Origin: Charina bottae
Taxonomy: Eukaryota; Chordata; Lepidosauria; Squamata; Charinaidae
DNA length: 64,000 nucleotides
Reading direction: 5' to 3'
Assembly: GCA_023362775.1 (NCBI GenBank)
Contig: JALMGJ010000006.1
Span: forward strand, 11,116,501-11,180,500
In this document: piece after piece, positions 24,351 to 33,499 of the stretch
How positions within the stretch are numbered: the first letter of the stretch is position 1
Layout of the letters: every line of letters begins with the position of its first letter
Made by a program: the position numbers and the translations under genes
Notes under the pieces: model-generated
The model's input: only the letters and a program-made list of their open reading frames with translations
Told to the model about the DNA's origin: nothing
Database searches by the model: none

Positions 24351-24486
24351 TCCTTCCCCATCCAGAAACTGGATTCTCTCCACACTGGAAGGAATTATGG
24401 TAGGAATTATTAAACAAATCTTTGTGCAATAACATGAACTTCTGAATTGTTGAAGGAGTTTAATATTAGATACCTCTAATACTAAT

Positions 24487-25627
24487 TATTCATTCGCTGG
24501 ATCATGGAAAAAGCAAGAGAGTTCCAGAAAAACATCTATTTCTGCTTCATTGACTACGCTAAAGCCTTTGATTGTGTGGATCACAACAAACTATGGCAAA
24601 TTCTTAAAGAGATGGGAGTACCAGACCACCTTACCTGTCTCCTGAGAAACCTGTATGTGGGTCAAGAAGCAACAGTTAGAACCGGACATGGAACAACCGA
24701 CTGGTTTAAAACTGGGAAAGGTACATGACAAGGCTGTATATTATCACCCTGCTTATTTAACTTATATGCAGAGTACATCATGAGAAATGCTGGGCTGGAT
24801 GAATCACAACCCGGAGTTAAGATTGCCGGGAGGAATATCAACAACCTCAGATATGCAGACGATACCACCCTAATGGCAGAAAGTGAAGAGGAACTAAAGA
24901 GCCTCTTGATGAGGGTGAAAGAGGAGAGTGCAAAAGCTGGCTTGAAACTCAACATTAAAAAAACCCAGATCATGGCATCTGGTCCCATCACTTCCTGGCA
25001 AATAGAAGGGGAAGAAATGGAAGCAGTGACAGATTTTATTTTCTTGGGCTCCAAGATCACCAAGACGGTGACTGCAGCCATGAAATTAAAAGACGCTTGC
25101 TCCTTGGGAGGAAAGCTATGGCAAACCTAGACAGCATATTAAAAGCAGAGACATCACCTTGCCAACAAAGGTCCGTATAATTAAATCTATGGTTTTCCCA
25201 GCAGAAATGTATGGCTGTGAGAGTTGGACCATAAGGAAGGCTGAGCGCCGAAGAATTGATGCTTTCGAACTGTGGTGCTGGAGAAGACTCTTGAGAGTCC
25301 CTTGGACTGCAAGGAGGTCAAATCAGTCAATCCTAAAGGAAATCAACCCTGACTGCTCACTGGAAGGACAGATAATGAAGCTGAAGCTCAAATACTTTGG
25401 CCACCTAATGCGAAGAGAGGAGTCACTGGAAAAGACCCTGATGCTGGGAAAGACTGAAGGCAAAAGGAGAAGGGGACGGCAGAGGATGAGATGGTTAGAT
25501 AGCATCACTGAACATGAATTTGAGTAAACTCCGGGAGACAGTGGAGGACAGGAAGGCCTGGCTTGCTATGGTCCATGAGGTCACGAAGAGTCGGACATGA
25601 CTAAAGGACTGAACAACAACAACAACA
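24487..25627 (+). mobile_element. BovB (RTE-clade) LINE, 5' truncated, broken ORF
   Basis: It encodes the second half of the BovB reverse transcriptase: FIDYAKAFDCVDHNKLWQIL (motif A) near 24548, the QGCILSP motif near 24729, YADDT (motif C) near 24853, and a C-terminal region to about 25527. Damage is clear: a TGA replaces the codon before QGC at 24726-24728, a frameshift lies near 25080-25155, and another shift truncates the last residues near 25505. The 3' end is the BovB tail with (CAA)n. A 9-bp duplication, aatactaat, flanks it (24478-24486, 25628-25636). The copy ends 93 bp before the duplication flanking the complete LINE. It cannot encode an active enzyme. Confidence 0.95.
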
Positions 25628-25720
25628 AATACTAATGATAATTGAAATGTACAGTATATGAATATAACCCATTACAGAATCTAAGACAAGAATGGACAAT
25701 CTGAGAACCAAGGCCACGAG

Positions 25721-25734
25721 TGACTGATGCTTGC
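25721..25734 (+). repeat. Target-site duplication, left copy, of the complete LINE
   Basis: tgactgatgcttgc, identical to 31292-31305. Confidence 0.95.
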
Positions 25735-25950
25735 GAGAATGTGAGGTGGGGCCAAGATGGCGATGAGGCAGCATTTGCTGGAAAGAGCTCCTCTAAAGTT
25801 TACTTTTAGTAGTTTATTTTTATACTTTATTTTAAAATTTTTATATATTTAACTATTTTTAACTATTTTTAACCACTTTTATCATCATTTTATGACAGAC
25901 AGGCAACTTTTTAGCTTTAATTTATCAACATTTTAAATTAGCTCTCAGGA
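25735..25950 (+). promoter_or_regulatory. 5' UTR / presumed internal promoter of the LINE
   Basis: gccaagatggcg at 25751-25762, 17 nt into the element, matches the YY1 core AAGATGGCG. Human L1 has a YY1 site at a similar distance from its start that sets the transcription start; a similar role here is inference. The rest is T-rich with repeated 'aactattttt' at about 25850-25875. Confidence 0.5.
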
Positions 25951-27621
25951 ATGGGGAAAAGGAAAAAGAGGCAGCGTGCGCACTCCGCAGCACAGAAGCC
26001 ACTGAAGCAGCAGAAAATGGATAATTATACAACAAGTAAAGAGACTGCTGTAGTAAGTAACTTAACCTTGGACTCCTTATCAGGTAGAGCTAACTTACAG
26101 AGCTCAGTGGAATGGGATAGTCAACAGCTCTTAGAACTTTCCTCCTGCCTTACAGAAAATGTCTCCCCCTCCCAGACTACAGCAGCTTGCTCGGCAGCTG
26201 CTATGCTTATGCAGGAGGGAGTTGTTATGGACTTAAAAAGGGAGAATGCAAGAGACTTTATATCTAGACAGTGCTTGCTTACCGCACAGACAGTGGTTTC
26301 AATCTTCGAACTTCTAACATCAATTAAGGATCAGGTTGACTCCCTGAAGGAGTCCGTTGTAAAATTCATTAAGGACTATCCAAATAAAACAGAACGAAAC
26401 AGGAAGATATCTACTATTACTCCCACCAACAGTCATCAAGGGGTTAATACAGAAAATAAAGCTGGCTCTACTCCCAAAACCGAAAGGAGAGGAAAGAATA
26501 GCTCTAAAGAAAATAGCTCTCAACCAGGAAAAAGGCAGAGAGGAGATCCATGTAGTTATTACTTACAAACCAAACAGATTACCTTGCAGATTTATGATAA
26601 TAAAATGAATAGAGGGAGATGGGGTGATAGGAGAGCTGTTATGCTCTCGTTGAGTCTACTGCTACGATGCGAACGCTCTCTGATAGACTTAGTGCATGCT
26701 GAATGGCTGCCATCCAGAAGAGACTATATCCGAGTTTTGTTAATATTTAAGCAGCCTATAGTTCCCAGCATGCTTTTTAAAATGAAGCCTTTCCTGAGTA
26801 CTTTTTCAATATTTCCAATACGTGTTTTTAGCTCAGAGAAAGTGAGTCCTCTCCTTGATCAGTCTTTGAAAGGGGGTAATATTGCTTTAAGTTCTGATGG
26901 CAGTAGCAAACATACAGATAATCATGAAGTTGCTACAACAGCAATGACCCTGAGTGAGGAAATGCCAGAAGAAACGCTGATTGACTTATTTGGGGAGTTA
27001 CCACAATCAGAGCAATCAGATGTTATACAAAGACTGGATGAATTAAGAGAGACATTGAAAACAACACAATCTATGGCAAAGCCATTAATAAATATGGCAT
27101 TACTAAGTACTCAGGCCTGTGAAAATATATCTGTTCAACAAAATACTACTACTTCAACAGAAAAGAAATGTCTAGAAACACAGGCTGATTGTGAGGAAAT
27201 GGCATTGCTTAATCCAGTCCCAGATAATTTGCAGAAAGTTAAAGTATCTTGTGTGTTAAAATCGGATGCTGGTGGTGGAATAGAACTAAGTCCTAAGGAT
27301 TCTATTTCCAACCAAATGTTGTCTCAAATGAGTCCCGCATACGCTAGATCTACAGCATTTGAAGGAGAAGTTCAAAATGGGTTATGGAAAGAACTAAAGG
27401 CTGGAACATCCTTACCTGTTAGTGAGGACTTTGTTTGTTTGGATGCTGATTCTACTTTGACTCTTCAACCTGTTAAAGTATTTCATCATAATTGTCTTGC
27501 TCCCCAATCTCTGTTGGCGCTTCCCCATCAACAAGACAATGACGAAGGCAGACAACTTGTAAATCAATGTGTCTTCTTCGATACAGAAGGCATTCTAGAC
27601 AACATCACCCCTGCCGATTGA
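25951..27621 (+). CDS. LINE ORF1 protein (556 aa)
   Basis: The start ATG at 25951 is in a strong context (G at -3, G at +4) and is the first in frame. The protein begins with a basic segment (MGKRKKRQRAHSAAQK) that could bind nucleic acid or act in nuclear entry. Residues about 165-205 are Lys/Arg/Ser rich. Residues about 205-290 look like a folded domain with alternating hydrophobic strands and helices (ITLQIYD, AVMLSLSLLL, YIRVLLIF, FPIRVFSS), possibly RRM-like. The C-terminal half is acidic and low in Cys. No CCHC zinc knuckles and no L1-type long coiled coil are visible. By position it should be the RNA-binding ORF1p. It ends in TGA followed by CTA, and the frame stays open into ORF2. Confidence 0.85.
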   Translation: MGKRKKRQRAHSAAQKPLKQQKMDNYTTSKETAVVSNLTLDSLSGRANLQSSVEWDSQQLLELSSCLTENVSPSQTTAACSAAAMLMQEGVVMDLKRENARDFISRQCLLTAQTVVSIFELLTSIKDQVDSLKESVVKFIKDYPNKTERNRKISTITPTNSHQGVNTENKAGSTPKTERRGKNSSKENSSQPGKRQRGDPCSYYLQTKQITLQIYDNKMNRGRWGDRRAVMLSLSLLLRCERSLIDLVHAEWLPSRRDYIRVLLIFKQPIVPSMLFKMKPFLSTFSIFPIRVFSSEKVSPLLDQSLKGGNIALSSDGSSKHTDNHEVATTAMTLSEEMPEETLIDLFGELPQSEQSDVIQRLDELRETLKTTQSMAKPLINMALLSTQACENISVQQNTTTSTEKKCLETQADCEEMALLNPVPDNLQKVKVSCVLKSDAGGGIELSPKDSISNQMLSQMSPAYARSTAFEGEVQNGLWKELKAGTSLPVSEDFVCLDADSTLTLQPVKVFHHNCLAPQSLLALPHQQDNDEGRQLVNQCVFFDTEGILDNITPAD

Positions 27622-27624
27622 CTA
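27619..27624 (+). promoter_or_regulatory. Leaky stop context TGA-CTA between ORF1 and ORF2
   Basis: TGA at 27619-27621 is followed immediately by CTA. UGA followed by CUA is an established readthrough signal in some alphaviruses and in vertebrate mRNAs. ORF2 is in the same frame, and the 14 sense codons between the stop and its first ATG contain no stop. That the signal works here is inference. Confidence 0.6.
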
Positions 27625-27663
27625 AAAGCCTCATGTACTCTAACCCAAAATTTCAAGTCTCCA

Positions 27664-30600
27664 ATGGGGCCGCCTGCCAACATCAATTGCAAGGTTTTTC
27701 TCCACCTACTGACTTGGAACATTGCCGGTTGGAAAAATCGAGTATCTGATGGAGACTTGTTGGAATTTCTCTCTGGCTTTGATTTTATAGCTCTTCAAGA
27801 AACTTGGCTGTCCAAAGAGGAAGAAAGGATCCACATTCCAGGATTTAATTCCTGGTCAGTCCCGGCAGTGAAACACAAGACTAAAGGAAGGGCATCGGGA
27901 GGATTGTCGATACTTGCCAAGGCTGAGTTGGGTTGGCAAGGCCAGGAACTGGTGTTTGGTTTTGATTCTCCTTTCTATTTGGTGGTTAAATTTTCGTATG
28001 AAGCAGTTGTAGTAGTACTAGTGAACATTTATCTGCCACCATATTCATCTCCATACTTTTCTCCCAACATTTGGGTAAATTTAGAAAATTTACTGTTGAA
28101 GATAAACCTTAATTACCCCAATGCTATTGTAATTTTAGCGGGAGATTTTAATGCCAGAGTGGGGGCTTCTTTATTTGATTTTGTACGACTGGGTGTTATT
28201 CCTGAGGACTACCTTATTAACAACCCACCCTGGCGTTCTAGAGATTCCAAAAGGAACATGGCGGGTTCTCAGTTGGTCTCACTAATTTATAAATGTAACC
28301 TTCATATTTTAGGAGGCAAAGAATCTGATTTTATATATCCATTTACATTTCATACAGGAAACTCTAGTAGTGTCCTAGATTATATTTGTGTTTCTCGAAA
28401 TAAGTCTGGGTTATTTTCAGATATTCAAGCCCATGTGAGAGAAGACAGCGATCATCAGCCGATTACAGTTTATTTTGCAGCCAGATCAGATATTAGATCA
28501 TTTATGACTTATGATAAGAGGTTACTAGCCAATATTGAAATTAGGCAAAACAGAAGACTTAGGTGGCACAAGGTAGATACAAAGGCAATAACAACCTATC
28601 TAAACTCAGAGCAGGTTCAGTCTTGGAGAAATTCTATTTCAACTCCTTTTCAATGCCCAGACAAGATCTTGACACAATATGATCTTTTGTCTAGCTCGTT
28701 GAGGAAATTTTTGATAGATAAAGTTCCTGCTAGAAATCATTCTCAAAACAGTATGAACTGGTTTGATTCTGATTGTCTACATACTAGGAAACATTTAAGG
28801 GCAGCAATGCGTATGGCCCAGAGTTATCCTAGTATAAAAAATCAATCCAAAATGCTACAAATCAGGCGGGAATATAAGAAACTTATTGTGTCCAAAAAAG
28901 CTCTTTATACAGCTAAAATATGGGCAGACTTGGAATTATCAGCAAAAGGAACTAATTCAATATTTTTTTGGAATTCCGTCTCGGGTTTATTGAAGGAACG
29001 CAATTTTCAACTTGACATTCCTATACCTGCCTCAGTCTGGGAGGATTTCTATACAAGTTTATTTACTGAGTCAAACCAAAGACCCTTGCAGGAAAGTATA
29101 ATTGATCCTACTTATTTTGAAAACCTCCCTCTTTGGCCCTCAGTGTCAGTGGCAGAAGTTAAATCTATCATCCATTCCTTGAAACCCAACAAGGCTCCAG
29201 GAGAGGACTTTTTACCACCAGAACTTTTTAAAACCCATACTGACTGGTGGGCCCCATTACTTGCAGGTTTGTTTTCTTATATAAACAACACAGGATTCAT
29301 TCCAGTAGGATGGGAAGTAGCAATTGTTGTCCCTATATTTAAAAAAGGAAATAGGACTGAGCCACAAAATTATAGACCAATCAGTCTTATAGGAATTGCT
29401 GCAAAAATGTATGCCAAACACCTCTTGGGCAAAATAGAGGACTGGGTAATTAGGACAAACCTCCTTGTAGAGGAACAAACTGGTTTTAGACCAGATCGCT
29501 CCACAATAGATAATTGTTTCACATTACATCATCTTATTTCAAAACAATTGGCAAATGGTAAAAAAGTGTTTGCTGCTTTTATAGATTTTACCGCAGCTTT
29601 TGATTCCATAGATAGAAACATTTTATGGAAGAAATTAATTAATTTAAATATGGAGCCCAGACTTTTATTCCTGGTAAAGGCCCTCTATTCAAATACTTAT
29701 TTAAAAGTAAGAACTGGTGTAAATGGCTCTTTAACCAAAAGTATTCCTACTCATAGAGGTGTCAGGCAGGGTTGTATCTTAGCTCCAATGCTCTTCAATC
29801 TTTATATTAATGATATTCCAGGGTTTATGCGTACCGTAGATACTCACATGTTAAAAATTCATGGCATATTTGTGAATGTCCTATTATATGCAGATGATAT
29901 GATTTTGATGGCACATTCACAAGTTGGCCTGAGAAGACTCCTGAAAAAGTTGAATGTCTATTGTGTTCATAACTCTTTAACTATAAATAAGTCTAAATCT
30001 AAAGTGATGGTTTTTGGTAAAAGAAAAAGGATGAAATATAAATGGCAAATAAATGGGGAGCCTATAGAACAAGTGAATTCTTTCACTTACCTAGGAGTGG
30101 TTTTTACTGATACTGGAGCCTGGGACAATCATTTCAGAAGGACCGCAGGGAGGGCTGAGGTCTGTGCCAAAAGGCTATCTAAACTGTATAATTATAAATA
30201 TCCCGGCACTTTGACCCCTATTCTGAAAGTATTTAGAGCAAAAATTGTCCCAATGTTGACTTATGGTGCGGAAGTGTGGGGTCTTACAAATTCTGCTGCA
30301 CTTGAATATGTTCAAACCCGCTTTTTAAGAAGTATACTGGGAGTTGATAAAAATACGTCAGCACCCGCAATTAGAGCAGAAACAGGTATCCACTCTATAC
30401 ATAGCCAGACAGTATCAAAGGTCTTTTCTTACTGGCAGAAGGTCCATTCAATGGACCATGATAGGCTTCCCAAATTATGCCTACTTGAACAAATGAGTTT
30501 GGATTTTACCACATCCTGGTTAAAACATCTCACTAAAGTTATTACACAATATGGATTTTCCATTCAACAGGTACTCATAACTGCACCGCAGGCAAAGGAT

Positions 30601-31101
30601 ATTTTTAAACAGCGAGCCCTGGATATCAGTGCCCAATTGGACATGGAGACATTGGCAAAAAATGGTTCATTAAAATGGTTAGCTAAGAATAAAACTATTT
30701 TTAAATTTGAAAAATACCTGTCGATGAGTCTAACACAAAATCTGAGAAGGGCCTATTCCAGGGCTAGGTTTGAATTGTTGGACTCTATGGTTAAATATGG
30801 ACGTTTTCATCATTTGCCATATAATGAGAGGACTTGTGTATGTGGGGACCCAGCCATAGAAGATATTGCCCATGTTTTGTTCGACTGCAAATTATATGAT
30901 TCACTTAGGATTAAATTCCTGTCTCCTTTGTTAGAAAGAACAGCACACTGGGATTCTAATCACAGATTATCTTATTTTCTTTCGGGCTCAAATACTTTTA
31001 TTGTGAATAGGACTGCCAAGTTTGTAGACAAGGCAGTTCACCAGAGAGCCCATTATATGGAAAAGATTGGAGTCCCATGTAGGGGTGATGAACTCATTTG
31101 A
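27664..31101 (+). CDS. LINE ORF2: endonuclease-reverse transcriptase (1145 aa)
   Basis: This carries out target-primed reverse transcription. Residues about 10-270 are an apurinic-type endonuclease: LTWNIAGW and ALQETW (metal-site Asn and Glu), AGDFNAR at 159-165 and EDSDHQP at 260-266 (catalytic His 264). The reverse transcriptase spans about 480-840: IVVPIFKKGN, NYRPISL, TGFRPDRST, FIDFTAAFDSID (motif A, Asp 641), RQGCILAPMLFN (motif B), LLYADDM (motif C, Asp 744-745). The C-terminus has C1058-x-C1060-x9-H1070-x4-C1075, a zinc-knuckle-like motif. All key residues are present and the frame is uninterrupted. The first ATG has a poor context (C at -3), and an out-of-frame ATG lies upstream at 27633, which fits readthrough from ORF1 better than simple reinitiation. 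Confidence 0.95.
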   Translation: MGPPANINCKVFLHLLTWNIAGWKNRVSDGDLLEFLSGFDFIALQETWLSKEEERIHIPGFNSWSVPAVKHKTKGRASGGLSILAKAELGWQGQELVFGFDSPFYLVVKFSYEAVVVVLVNIYLPPYSSPYFSPNIWVNLENLLLKINLNYPNAIVILAGDFNARVGASLFDFVRLGVIPEDYLINNPPWRSRDSKRNMAGSQLVSLIYKCNLHILGGKESDFIYPFTFHTGNSSSVLDYICVSRNKSGLFSDIQAHVREDSDHQPITVYFAARSDIRSFMTYDKRLLANIEIRQNRRLRWHKVDTKAITTYLNSEQVQSWRNSISTPFQCPDKILTQYDLLSSSLRKFLIDKVPARNHSQNSMNWFDSDCLHTRKHLRAAMRMAQSYPSIKNQSKMLQIRREYKKLIVSKKALYTAKIWADLELSAKGTNSIFFWNSVSGLLKERNFQLDIPIPASVWEDFYTSLFTESNQRPLQESIIDPTYFENLPLWPSVSVAEVKSIIHSLKPNKAPGEDFLPPELFKTHTDWWAPLLAGLFSYINNTGFIPVGWEVAIVVPIFKKGNRTEPQNYRPISLIGIAAKMYAKHLLGKIEDWVIRTNLLVEEQTGFRPDRSTIDNCFTLHHLISKQLANGKKVFAAFIDFTAAFDSIDRNILWKKLINLNMEPRLLFLVKALYSNTYLKVRTGVNGSLTKSIPTHRGVRQGCILAPMLFNLYINDIPGFMRTVDTHMLKIHGIFVNVLLYADDMILMAHSQVGLRRLLKKLNVYCVHNSLTINKSKSKVMVFGKRKRMKYKWQINGEPIEQVNSFTYLGVVFTDTGAWDNHFRRTAGRAEVCAKRLSKLYNYKYPGTLTPILKVFRAKIVPMLTYGAEVWGLTNSAALEYVQTRFLRSILGVDKNTSAPAIRAETGIHSIHSQTVSKVFSYWQKVHSMDHDRLPKLCLLEQMSLDFTTSWLKHLTKVITQYGFSIQQVLITAPQAKDIFKQRALDISAQLDMETLAKNGSLKWLAKNKTIFKFEKYLSMSLTQNLRRAYSRARFELLDSMVKYGRFHHLPYNERTCVCGDPAIEDIAHVLFDCKLYDSLRIKFLSPLLERTAHWDSNHRLSYFLSGSNTFIVNRTAKFVDKAVHQRAHYMEKIGVPCRGDELI

Positions 31102-31291
31102 ATTCTGATTAGATATACATGTATTGTATTTATTATTATTTCAGGTTATTCAATTATCTTATTTCCTATTTTGGTGTATTTTTATCAATTTTATTAGTTA
31201 AATTGAATTGTATTGTATTCTTGTTATCTTATTTTATCTTTGATATGGTCGTAAGACTAATCAATAAAGTTGTTGTTGTTGTTGTTGTTGT

Positions 31292-31305
31292 TGACTGATG
31301 CTTGC
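31292..31305 (+). repeat. Target-site duplication, right copy, of the complete LINE
   Basis: tgactgatgcttgc, identical to 25721-25734. Confidence 0.95.
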
Positions 31306-32965
31306 TTGCAACTCTTGTCCTAATTTAAATCTCTCTGATAAGACCTATCTATCTCTTCCCTAATACTTGAAAGAGACAAAAAAGGGAGTAAAAAAAAAGT
31401 AGAGGAATTAAACAGAGAAAGAGGAGGTGATAGAAGGGGATTGGATACCTCCATCCACCTTTAGCTCTGGCCTCACCCACATCTTGCCTCAACCTCTTCC
31501 TCAAACAGATTACTCCTGAGCAGAAAGTCATCCTCAGTAGAAAAACGATTGACCACTCTTGCCCTAACAGACTGTTTATGATGCTGCAATACACAGTATC
31601 ACACTGTTAATATGATTTGCTTACCAGTGTTTGCTCTTATTCAGCTTTCTAAGAAAGAGGATCAGTATTTTCCTTAGCTGTGTTTATAGGCATTTGGTAA
31701 AAGCCATGGTGACGTCATGGACATGGCGATGTTATTGTGAACATGGTGGAAATGATGTTATTTGCATCAGTTGCATCATGACACCAATGATGTACAGTAT
31801 GCAATCCACATCATTTACATGATGACGTCATTTCCTGTGTGATGTCATTCCTTGAATACCATGGATGCCCATGGCCCAATTCTTGGGGTTCCTTAACTGG
31901 AAATAGCAGGGGCTAAGCCTGGGTCATTTTACATGTAAAACAGTGTGATACCATGTGACCTACCAGACAAAATTAAACTTACCACCTAGAAATAGCTGAC
32001 AGCTCCCTTCTGGTTGTAATTCTAGACAGACTACAGAAGATCAAAGTTCACTGAGTGTATGATGAGTTGCCATAAGTGACTGACGGGGCTACAAGCAACA
32101 GAAGGTAAAACAACTTAAAAGGGACCAGCTCTTAACTGTGATGGCTCTGATATAGTTGTACATTACAGAAATACTCAGAAAAATCATGGAGGGAAAAACT
32201 GATGCTAAGAATAAAACAACGAAATACATCTATATTTATATATTCACTGCTCATTCAACCCCCTATTGCTAGATTTCAACAATGTTATTTTGCATTTAGA
32301 CTTTGTTATTTCAGCATAAAAAATTATTTTGCAAGCAAAGACAATGTGGAGAAATTGAAAATGTTCTGTTCTCTCCCTCTGCTTACATTAAAAGCTTAAG
32401 AACTCATCCTAAACATATTTAGGATTCCTCCATAGTGGAATTTTCTGTTGAAGTAAAACATGTGTTCCTATGCTTGGTTGCATTAGCTGAGAATGGAAAC
32501 GTGTTTTGGAAAGCTTATCTCAGAAGAAGGTAGTGCTCGCAGACTTCCATACTTGGTTGCAAATCTTTCCCCACTATGGCTAGTTTATTCATGAGTCTGC
32601 ACATCCATCACCCCTTTTGCATGGTGTGCAAGCAGCTACATATGCTAAAGGAACCAGCTAGGCTACTATATCATAGGCATCCAGTACAAGTCATGATAAT
32701 GAAAAAATGACAATATGTGCAACACAATATCATGATGCAAATCCTGTCTGTTCATTGATGTTGCATCTCATCATCAGCCTCCAGTAAGTAAGTCATAAGG
32801 TTTGGTTGTGATATTGCAACACACATTTCATCATCTGTCCCACCTTCTTTTTCCCTGCAAATGCCGATGTGCCATATGGTGTGCCCAACCATTCCCACAG
32901 AGCAATACTGTTGAAAAACACACTAGCTGCTGATTTGCTACCAGGCCAAGTTAAAAGTTTTAAGC
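31306..32965. other. Intronic sequence with a CRE-rich dispersed repeat
   Basis: About 31700-31850 contains two perfect TGACGTCA palindromes (31710-31717 and 31823-31830) and a near match at 31841. Part of it resembles 41976-42050, so it is probably an unnamed dispersed repeat. The remainder is unique AT-rich DNA. Confidence 0.4.
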
Positions 32966-32984
32966 AGGTGGCAATAGCTAGCCA

Positions 32985-33065
32985 ATTTTGGCTGATCTCC
33001 AGAGTTAAGCAAGGTTAGTGGTTAGTATTTGGATGGGAGACTGCTTGAGAATTCCTGGGCTGTTT
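32985..33065 (+). mobile_element. 5S rRNA-derived fragment (SINE or pseudogene)
   Basis: 'gctgatctccagagttaagc' followed by 'ttagtatttggatgggagac' and 'tgcttgagaattcctgggct' follows the 3' half of 5S rRNA, including the internal promoter region, with many substitutions. It lacks the 5' half and a clear terminator, so it is not a working 5S gene. 5S-derived SINEs are known in vertebrates; a simple retro-pseudogene is the alternative. Confidence 0.65.
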
Positions 33066-33155
33066 GCTAATCTAGGAAGTAAACAAAAAGAAGAAGGCAG
33101 CAACAAACACTTCCGTAAGGCTGCTAAGAAAACTGCATGGATGCAATCACTAAGA

Positions 33156-33445
33156 CAGAGCTTTCCAAACTTTTCATGTTGGTGACACACTTTTTAGACA
33201 TGCATCATTTCGCGACACACTGTTACAGCAGGGCATCATTTCGCAACACACTCTTACAGCAGGGCACAAGGCAGGCACTAGGACCTATGCAGAATCACAG
33301 CAGGTTTGGAGGCAGTAGGTCACAAGGCAGGCACTAGGACCTGCGTGGAATCCTGGCAGGGCTCGGAGGCAGCAGCAGCCGCGACACACCCAGACACTGC
33401 AGCCGACACACTAACATGTCCCGACACACAGTTTGGAAAGCTCTG
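33156..33445. mobile_element. hAT-type MITE with about two minisatellite units
   Basis: Inverted repeats are cagagctttccaaact at the left and agtttggaaagctctg (allowing one mismatch) at the right. A perfect 8-bp duplication, cactaaga, lies at 33148-33155 and 33446-33453. Inside is 'cacaaggcaggcactaggac' twice, the reverse of the unit expanded in 3571-4596. Confidence 0.93.
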
Positions 33446-33470
33446 CACTAAGAGTTAAGCTTGATTTCAG

Positions 33471-33499
33471 ATCATCATCATCATCATCATCATCATCAT
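33471..33499. repeat. (ATC)n tract, left remnant
   Basis: About nine to ten ATC units. Further ATC runs are at 34469-34479 and 36857-36870. All three are pieces of one tract, the 3' tail of the minus-strand LINE at 36857-37110, separated by later insertions. Confidence 0.8.

Larger units (their letters stand above)
25735..31291 (+). mobile_element. Complete autonomous-looking non-LTR retrotransposon
   Basis: A 5557-bp element between perfect 14-bp duplications. Layout: 216-bp 5' UTR, ORF1 (25951-27621), 42-nt gap, ORF2 (27664-31101), about 190-bp 3' UTR, AATAAA at 31263-31268, then a (TTG)n tail. Both ORFs are open with no frameshift, unlike every other LINE in the window. It has an apurinic-type endonuclease and a C-terminal zinc-knuckle-like motif and lacks an RNase H-like motif that I can see. 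The clade is not certain: the layout fits the I/Jockey/CR1/L2/Vingi group better than L1 or RTE. It lies in the large SOX5 intron, antisense to the gene. Full length, intact ORFs and perfect duplications together indicate a recent insertion. Confidence 0.95.
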
